From Sipunculus nudus (lineage: Eukaryota; Annelida; Sipuncula; Golfingiida; Sipunculidae), in assembly GCA_026874595.1 (NCBI GenBank), contig CM049314.1, forward strand, positions 16,734,729 to 16,798,728: a stretch of 64,000 nt of DNA, in the 5' to 3' direction. Under the pieces are notes generated by a model. The model was not told where the DNA came from and ran no database searches. It worked only from the letters and a program-made list of their open reading frames with translations. Positions 24,501-33,500 of the stretch are shown here, one piece after another. Numbering within the stretch: position 1 is the stretch's first letter; each line of letters starts with the position of its first letter. Both the position numbers and the translations under genes were made by a program.

Positions 24501-27500
24501 ACTGGTACATGGTGTTTGGGCTGGAGATCTTATTGCACCAGAAAATCTAGACCCTGAACTTCACTGCTCACAAAATAAAATGACCCACTGTAGCTTGCTT
24601 TTATACTTGCAGCTTTGGATATTCCAATATTTTATTTATTGCCAGGTCATGCCAGCCGTATATATGTATGGTAGAACTTTTGTTGAATGTCACCTGAAAC
24701 CTACCTTATTCAGTATCAGCCTACATTTATTGTTAGAAGGTCACTTCAGTACATACTTATTACTTAATCTTCTGAAGCATGACAGTGTAATGCAGGTTCT
24801 ACTTTACATACCTGTTCACTGAATACGTCTATTGACTTGGACATCTTATGCCACTTGGTGCTGATTTTAATATTTGAGAAGAAGTAATGTATGCTTCACG
24901 CATCTGGTATTAGAGGAACCTGTTACAAGCCCAGACTCTTCATGCCAGGATCAAACATGTAAACATTATGGCTGGATTCCCATTTATTCAAATTCTTTTT
25001 AATTCAGTAATTGTAAAAGGTACCTGGAAACTCTGGGACTTTTTCCTGATATTTCTACATGTTTGTTGAAAACTATAATTGGTTGTATTTATGTAGATGA
25101 TATCAATAAATATTCATGATGCGGATTCAGTATGCAGGTACAGTTTTAGGTAGAACCTGTTCATTTTTACACCAATAAAAAGATCTCTATTAAACTCGTT
25201 TAGTGAGTCTTTGCACCTGTAGGCTGCCACTGTCATGTATATCAGGATGATACACAGCACTGTACATCAGCATTGGTAGACTGCACTGTGTAAGCAAACT
25301 TGCACGCTGGTAGAACTGTTGCTGCTTCAGGCTTTGACATGTTATTTGATTGACAGCTGCTGTTACCGTGCACTGTGATGTGGTGTGCTCCTGCTTGTTC
25401 ATCATTATGCCACATACATAATTACATTTACTTGATCAGACTGTTTGAAAGCACTTTCTTAATAATCACATAACACTATGATGTAGCTAGCATAGAAAAT
25501 TACAATAATCTCTGTGGTTATATTTATGATCTAGAGCCAATAAATTTGATGTAACTATTGACCATAATGTCATGTAAACTTATAAGACTTGTTCAGGTGA
25601 AATTGAATCAGAGGAAGATAATGTTAAGGAACTTGGGGGGGGGGGGGGGGGGGTATACTACACTGATGTGGCCTCTTGATATTGTTCATGCTCATCATAT
25701 TATTGTCTCCATGATGGGCCCAGATCTGTGTCACTTGGGGTTTTATGCAAAATCCATGAGTCAAGCTTTCTTGAAAATTCAGTTTTACAAAACTAAGACC
25801 AAAAGAAAAGCTGTATTAAGGCTTAAGGATTATCATTAAACTTGACTGGCTAATTATGTTGTCATAATGTGCAAGTATGTAATTACATATAAAGTATTGG
25901 CTCCCAGAATCACCAATGCATCTGTAACATGATATCAATATTAAATATTTTCACAAAAAATCTAGACCTGAGACAGCGAGAATTGTTTTGGCCTCTACCC
26001 AGCTGAAGCCGATGTCAAGGTCACATGCCAGTGTTACATCAGTAACACTGATGTGTTCTCAGCATCTTGCTTTTTGACTTTTTATTCTCCTGAACTTTAC
26101 AATATAATAAGTAACAATTATTTTGCAGTGTCCAATGAGGAAGATGTTTATGATAATGGCAGTCATCGCCCATTTGGACGAAGAAGGCGAACAGATGATG
26201 ACGACACAATACTGGACAGCCAGGAGATCTCCAGCGTCACAAGCCAAGACCAAGGTGAGAACCAAGCTGGTCACACAACTGATATTTTAACAAGAGTATG
26301 GTTTATGGTTCCAGTCAGATAAACAGGGCTGGACATTGAAGCCAATCGCATCCCAGGGCTGGTTTTGTTTACCAATCAGAAGACATAGCAGCTGCATTGA
26401 CCAATCAGATCACAGAGCAGGTGTCAGTGACCAATTAGATCACACAGTAACTGTCACTGACTAGTCAGATCACAGAGTGAGTGTTAGTGACCAATCAGAT
26501 TACACAGTAACTGTGTGAGCCAATCAGATCACACAGTAACTGTCTTTGACCAATCAGATCACACAGTGTCTGTGACATCCCCAGATCACCCTGCTCTCAT
26601 GAGAGACCAGTTAGGTCCCATGAAGCTTCATGGGTGGTAAGGAAACCAGTGGTACATGGGATTAAGCACTGTTTAAAACTTGCACCCTCATTTCTATATG
26701 TAATTGGTGTTTGGTTTCACAGCAGTACTCCCTAATCAGTTTAAAGATATTCTGTCTTACAGGATGCATTTTCTATTAGGCCAAGTGAAGTTTTGATCAT
26801 TTAAGGTGAGGTAGGGTTTTTATTTCGCCTAGAAAAGTGTATTCTTTTCATTATTAAGTTTTAAGATATCTATGAAAGGGATCTTAAACTTATTTTTCTT
26901 TTGATCATATAATGATGGATGATGCCAGTTTTACACTTTAGATGCCATTTTGAGTTGTTAAACAAACATCTTGGAGAAGTCACTGGTGCTGGTGACAGGT
27001 GGTTAGCATGTTGTAACTACTACACTGTCACACATTGAGATGTTGGTTTGTACCTGACCATGGCATGAGTGTACCTATGTTGGATTCCAATTTTTAGGAC
27101 AAATAGGGAAAACACAAAAGAGATCTGTTTAGTGGGACAAGTAGGGGCAGTCTTTTCAGGAGGGCCTATTCCAGTGCAGATGCCAGGTGGCAGCCTGCTC
27201 ATTGCGTTCTGTATTGTAAGTAGCCCCCATACCTAACAGGAAACCACCCAGGCTTGCAGCTTGCATAAAGAAACTAAAGGAATCTGGTAGAATATGAGTG
27301 CATTGTAAAAAAAGAGGTTGATGCTCCCCTGCAAAAAAAAACTAATTAAAAAGGACATATTTCAGTGCTCACTGCCACACAACATCTTGGCATCCTTCTG
27401 TAAGCACAGGTCCGGAAGAATTAAACATCAGTGACTGTTCTTGAAAAGCATCAGTGAAATATACCATTTGAACATTTTGAAGAAAATTTATCAGGAGTCA

Positions 27501-30500
27501 TAACTACTTTTTTTAGACATTGTAAGTAATGTGAACAAAATTGCAGCCTTAGTTCTGTAGACACAAGGTGTATTTTAGCCCCCTATTATACATATCACAA
27601 AATGCACAGACTCACCTGAAGATGACAAATGGAACATGATCAGGTTGTCTGTGGTACACTTCTTTTTATGTGGTGTATTTACTTATACATTCATGTGTTT
27701 ATTTCAGATATTACTGATTGGTGTATGATCATGTTTTATTTTACCTTTGTTACATATTTCTCATGGTCATTGTTTATTTTGTTTAATTGTTATTTTTTAG
27801 TTTGTTACTGTTAATGTACTTTTTTAAAGCCTTTAATTACTAACAGATAAGACCCCTCAGTGTTGTTTTTTTTTCTGAGTCAGCAGTTTATAGTAGATTT
27901 ATTTGTTTCAGGGACTGATTGTCTCCTGCTGTACATGAGACAGACAAAATTGTCTCACCTTTCTCTGTGAAACTTTCCTCAAATTACTTTTAATTCCAAG
28001 CAACAAAGAAAAGTCAGGGTTCTTATAGTTTTTATCATATCCTATGTATTTATATTTCATTGTGGAATATCCAAATATTACTCTTTTATCTTCCTGATGA
28101 CTACCTTTGTTATCATAAAACATTGTCAAAATTGTTTAGAGCAAATGCTGTGCTGCCCCAGTGTATTGCTGTTGGTTTTATTACAAAGAAAACCCTCCAA
28201 AAGACCCACAGTTATCATGCACAATCACATTTTTATTCCTTACTGAGATGTATGGAAAATTTGTCCTGGCATTTTCAAACTGTTAAAAATTTTGGGATCT
28301 ACTAGATTAATGACAGATATGCACAAATTCATGGAAAGCCCCCAGAAAAAAAAATCTCATGATTATTTGGAAATCATTAATAAATGCCTGGTTTGTGTTA
28401 GTCATGTTTTCAGTTGAGTGACTTATAATTGTAAGATTTCCCTGATAGTTGCTTTAAAATTGAAATCTGGCTTAGTAGATAATCTGTTTACATTGGCTTT
28501 TTGCACATTCCATACTGATCATATTTAAGAAGACTTTTTGGCTTTCTGCTTATAATTTTGGCGTGGTAGGTTGTCAGAAAGTGTCATCTTTATTACACAA
28601 TATGCACCTGTGTTCTGCTGTCTGTAGTTACCACATACTTTACCTTTTCTGCTTCATTGTATAGATGTTGTGGTGCTTTATCATAAAGGTAGTTAAGTAT
28701 AGCTAGTACACACTGAGGGGCAAGTACACTTGGCAAATGGCTTGGCAAGCAGTCTGTGGACTAGAACCCAGAGAAAAAAATTGTATACAGATAGTAAATT
28801 TTAACATAAAAAATCTTGTGAGAAAGAAACTTTTTTTACAACTGATTTTGAAAATAAGTCAGATTTTCTTTGTTAAGTCAGTTTGTCTAATGATGGGTAC
28901 AACAACAGTAGAAGGCAGATTAAATGTTTGTATACATGCATGATGCAGGCACAATTATTTAAATGTTGATTTACTGTGCTGCATTTTTGAATATGTTAAA
29001 CATTGTCCTTTCTCTAAACGAAAACATTTAACAAAAACCATGCATAACATTTTCCAAAATCAAATCAATAACTGAAACACAAAAAATGGGAATGTAGTTC
29101 CAGTCACACAAATATTATTAAATTCTATAAATATACAGGGACATGGCCTATGGTTTAAGATATATGCACTGGTTGGCCATTGGTTCTTCCCTTGTAATAT
29201 TGTATGACTGAAATTTATCTTGTGATATGTTATGTGGACTATTTCACCTGGGGTATCTTGTCTTTGGGTCTGGTGATGTGCCAGTTCAAAAAGAGATATG
29301 TTGGCTCTGTTTTAAGAGACAAAATTAAAATCAGTCATATCTGATTGAAAGTTCAGAATATGTTTTCCTTATGCAACTATTGACATTTGATATCTGCATT
29401 TTTGAGGTAATCTTAATCATTACAGTATGATTTTGATTATAAGAAACTAAACTACTCAGAGATAGCATAATTTCTTTATCTTGGGAGAGGGCCTGGGCTA
29501 TTCACTTTTGGCTACCTTTGTTCTAGAGTTGATCTGTGATCCAACCATGGAGTGGTTTTGAACCACCACACATTTCATAAGTAGCACACAGCAAAGTTTT
29601 TTGAATAGTGTTTTCATGTTTTTGTAGGGTTTCAATGAAGATTAAAAAAGTGTAATGCATTAGGTCTGCTGTCTTCTTAAACCACTGCCCAGATTGATAT
29701 GAAATATCCATTAATGAAAGATAGCTTTCACTGAAAAGTCTAGCATACTTCATCTTGCCCTTTCCAAATTAAAGAGTTACAAACAGGGTTATATGTTATA
29801 TTATTATAACCACAATTGCTAGAGGTTATAGTTATGTCACCAGAGTGCACTAACATTTAGACTCACCACGTGTTAGTCCAGGCTTGTCCACCAAGTTTAC
29901 TGATCAGTAGGGTTCACTGCATAATGGGCAAAACCAGATAGGCAGTTCATTTTTGGTTAATAGCTGGTAAATAACTATTCTTGAGAAGAATGCTAAAGCT
30001 TTTTAAAAAAAAATATATGAAAAGTAACTGAAATCAATAATTGTAAATGATCAGCGAAGTTATAAACAAAAAATTAATATGCTGCTTAAATATGCAGTAG
30101 CCTTTTAGGCACAAAGTGAAACTGTCTTTTTTTAACTGATTGAATATTACAGACAGACTTGCCAGGCCATTTGTTCAGTTTAGCTTTAATATGATTTTAT
30201 GATTCATGTTTTGTTTATACCACATGTGGTCTGTCAGGATAGTGGCTTGTAGAAGGACTTGTTTCTAATTCACTGCTATCGCTGGACTTGGAACCATTCT
30301 AAATTCCAATTGGCTGCATACTTTATCAATCCTTTCTGTGGTATTGTGATTGTTACAATCCTATCCCTTGCCCATTATGCTGTGATATTCATGGGTCAAA
30401 TTTAGCACTACAAAGGGGTTTTGCAGGGCAAATTAACTTGACATCAATTTTGGCTTACATGCTTAAGGTACCTATGATATTGAGACTGATGAATACTTTT

Positions 30501-33500
30501 GAATAGATAGATACTTCATTAAATTAGCCCTTTCAATGAACATATTGTTTAAATTAATTTACCAAAAAGACCTTCCCAGTAAAACAGTTCCAGCATGGTA
30601 AAATGAATTAGAAACAAGCTCTCTCTTTAAAAAAATATACTTTTATTTTTAAAGATGGTGTTTTCACCTGTTGCCTTATCAATAATTTGTTGAAATATCA
30701 TACATTGTTTCCATTAATATTTAGAAAATTTTAAAGGTTAATTTATATATATATATATATTTTTTTTTTTAACCTTGACCTGTTTTCTGCAAATTGACCT
30801 GCTATCCTGATCTTTGAGAAATTTGATATCCATGACCTTTACCTATAGTGCAAAATCACCTTAACCCCGCTATCCTGGCCTCTAGAGACCTGCCTTGTGC
30901 ATGTGGCTGCATGTGGCTTTTTGACAAGCCAGCCTTGTTTATTTGCTGTTGTGTGTGTTGGGCCTTGCAGATGAGGGCGACACAGAAGCTAAGGGGTATT
31001 ATCATTTAGTTTGGATGCAGGATGAGGAAGGGTACCAAGAATTAGTGCCCTCAGCCCAACCTTCCACCTCGGGCCAACCGAGGTCTAGTCACACAGAAGG
31101 TACTGTCTTCTCTCAGCCAAGATTCTCAGAGAAAAGAAAAAAAAAATTACCATGTTGTTCTTGCTTCCCTGTAGTATACTTGATAAAATCAAATTAACTC
31201 CTTCTGCACTGTCAAGTAATTATAGAAACCTGACCCTGAGTGACATTGATAGAATTCAGCCTAATATTGGTGTATTAATTAATAGATAGATACACAAGTA
31301 GCAGCTGTGTTTATGTTTGACTTGTCTTTGTCTAACCAGTACTTCAGGTCCAGTTTGTAGTTAACTTGCTGCTTTCAGAGCTGTGGGGAAAGTACTATAT
31401 TTTTTTTATTTGTGTTTTATCAAAGTTCTGAAAGAGAGACCTTGTTTGAAAAGATAACTGAAAAAAGCATTTAAATCTTTGATTTTACAGTAAATTGAAT
31501 ATGAATATGAGAAAGTAAGATAAAGGTGACTTGTTATCTTCGTTTGAAGATTGGCCTTGTTCTGGTGGTCACACTTGACAGTGACCGCTTACTTATCTTT
31601 TACTGTGTCAGTGGCTGCTTACATGTTAATGTGGTTTATAATTGGGGTTTTGGTTTATATCAGTAGCATAGGTTATACCACTCATTAACACCTCTTCAAA
31701 TAAGTGTTAAATACTCACAAGTTAGGGGTTGAATGCACATCATATTTTAATAATCACTTGTCTTTAAGGATAATCTGCCTTAACAGACTGCACCAAAGTA
31801 ATGTGATAGTCATGCATGGTGTTACCATCAGAGAGATGTAGTTCACTGTACCTCACATGTACCTGCAATGCACCACTGGTCCTACTCCAGTTACCACTAA
31901 CAATACCACGACATCTGTCACTCATACCACGTTCAAGACTGCGTGTCATACTCCACCTTCACCATGGGCTGTTATTTACATTCACTGAATTGCATTATTT
32001 GTGACTAATTGCTTAATCTGTTAACTGTCACAAAAATTAAATTATAAGCACCTGCTTGGTTCTCTGAGGATTAAAAGTGCATCTCATATCTAAATGAACA
32101 TTGAGTGACAACTGACATTATACTAGATAACCGAGGAAGAGAACAGCTTAACTTGCTATAGTTAAGTGTATAAGTCACATCAGTAGAGTTTTATTGTGAT
32201 GTTCCACATTTCTCTTCATTCATGATGTTGTCATTGGAAATTATTATTAAATTCACTTCTGTTTGATTTACAATTTTAAATGTTTGGTCTTCAGACTCTT
32301 CAGAATTCTGAGCTGTATTTTGTGTGGTATTATCGGTAGAACATAGGGGTATGGTTTCATTAGCTTAAATAAATAAAAAATTGGCTGATGTTAATGTTAA
32401 GTGTACAGTACTAACAGAGTATGTGCTTCACACCACATTTCTGTGTATCTGCACCTGTCTACATGTTCCATTTATTGGTAACCAGTGAAGTATGATCTGT
32501 ACAGGTGCTGTGTTGTAGATTGTAGTGGGTATTACTTACAACTGACCTTTATCAGTACACTTAACACTGTATGATACCCACACACTGGAATATTTAATTG
32601 ACTACTTTAATATATTTGAGTGCAAAATAAGCAAGTACATGTTAAAACTATGTTGGTTGTAACAAAATTTACCTTAAATCTTATAACAGATTGGTGCCAG
32701 CAGGTGTTGTTACTATGACAATGGTGCAGCTGTTGAGTAGAAAAGTCCCAAACTCGTGGATTTGAACTGTGTCCAAATTATTCCAGGGAAATGATTTCAC
32801 CATCGTTGATCTGGTTAAAGCAGTTAAAGGGTTTTAAATTTGAAGTCTGCATGCCCTTTAAAATGTTGTTTGGCTTGAGCCTGTTATTTGTAAAATATCA
32901 GCTAGTGAGCCTTTTAACCTGACAAGAAAGATTATGCTAACTATACCACTCATCTCCAGCAGTCAGACAAACTGAAACCAAATTATAAATCAGCACCTAG
33001 AATCAGTTTTTCAGATACCATAGATTATTCCATATTTGAAAAGCATAAGACAGGGTTAGTCTAGGGTTTATGAGCTTGAAAGGTCTGTGGCTCGGTGGTG
33101 TTTGCCATTATGCGCTTTATGACCCTTGGAAAATTTTAAGAGTTAATTCAGGGAATGTTGGAGATTCATACATTAAAAAAATTAACACCTCATTGTATAT
33201 TTGTACAAAACTATGGCTTCAGTTGAAAAAGCTGCAGTTAATTTGAAAAAGAGAAAAATCCATAATTTTCCTTGTGGCTTGTAAAATATAATTCCAACTT
33301 TTTGCTTGCCTGTATTTATAAGATAGATTTTGAACTCTGAGATATAACTCAGTGACACAGGATCTGGTCTTGGATATGATCAACATTAAGTAGAATCCTC
33401 CATTAGCTAGTTGAACATTTCATGACACAGCACATAACATCAGGAAAATAAATGACAAACCTCGCAAACACAGGTGAAGACATCACACTTAGAGCTTTGT

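Larger units (their letters stand above)
22252..26128 (+). other. FXR intron 13
   Basis: GTGAGT to TTTTGCAG, 3.9 kb. It holds the inverted-repeat element at 23829-24111 and a run of 19 G at 25635-25653. A 140-codon ORF at 24400-24822 has no coding features. Confidence 0.8.
26255..30970 (+). other. FXR intron 14
   Basis: GTGAGA to CCTTGCAG, 4.7 kb. A 30-bp tandem CCAAT array lies just after the donor (26341-26578) and a TA/T tract near 30743-30770. The remaining 4 kb is AT-rich with nothing I can identify. Confidence 0.8.

Noticed and set aside
24400-24822. 140-codon ORF in FXR intron 13
   Set aside because: AT-rich composition, no motif, no splice-site support, hydrophobic chance translation.
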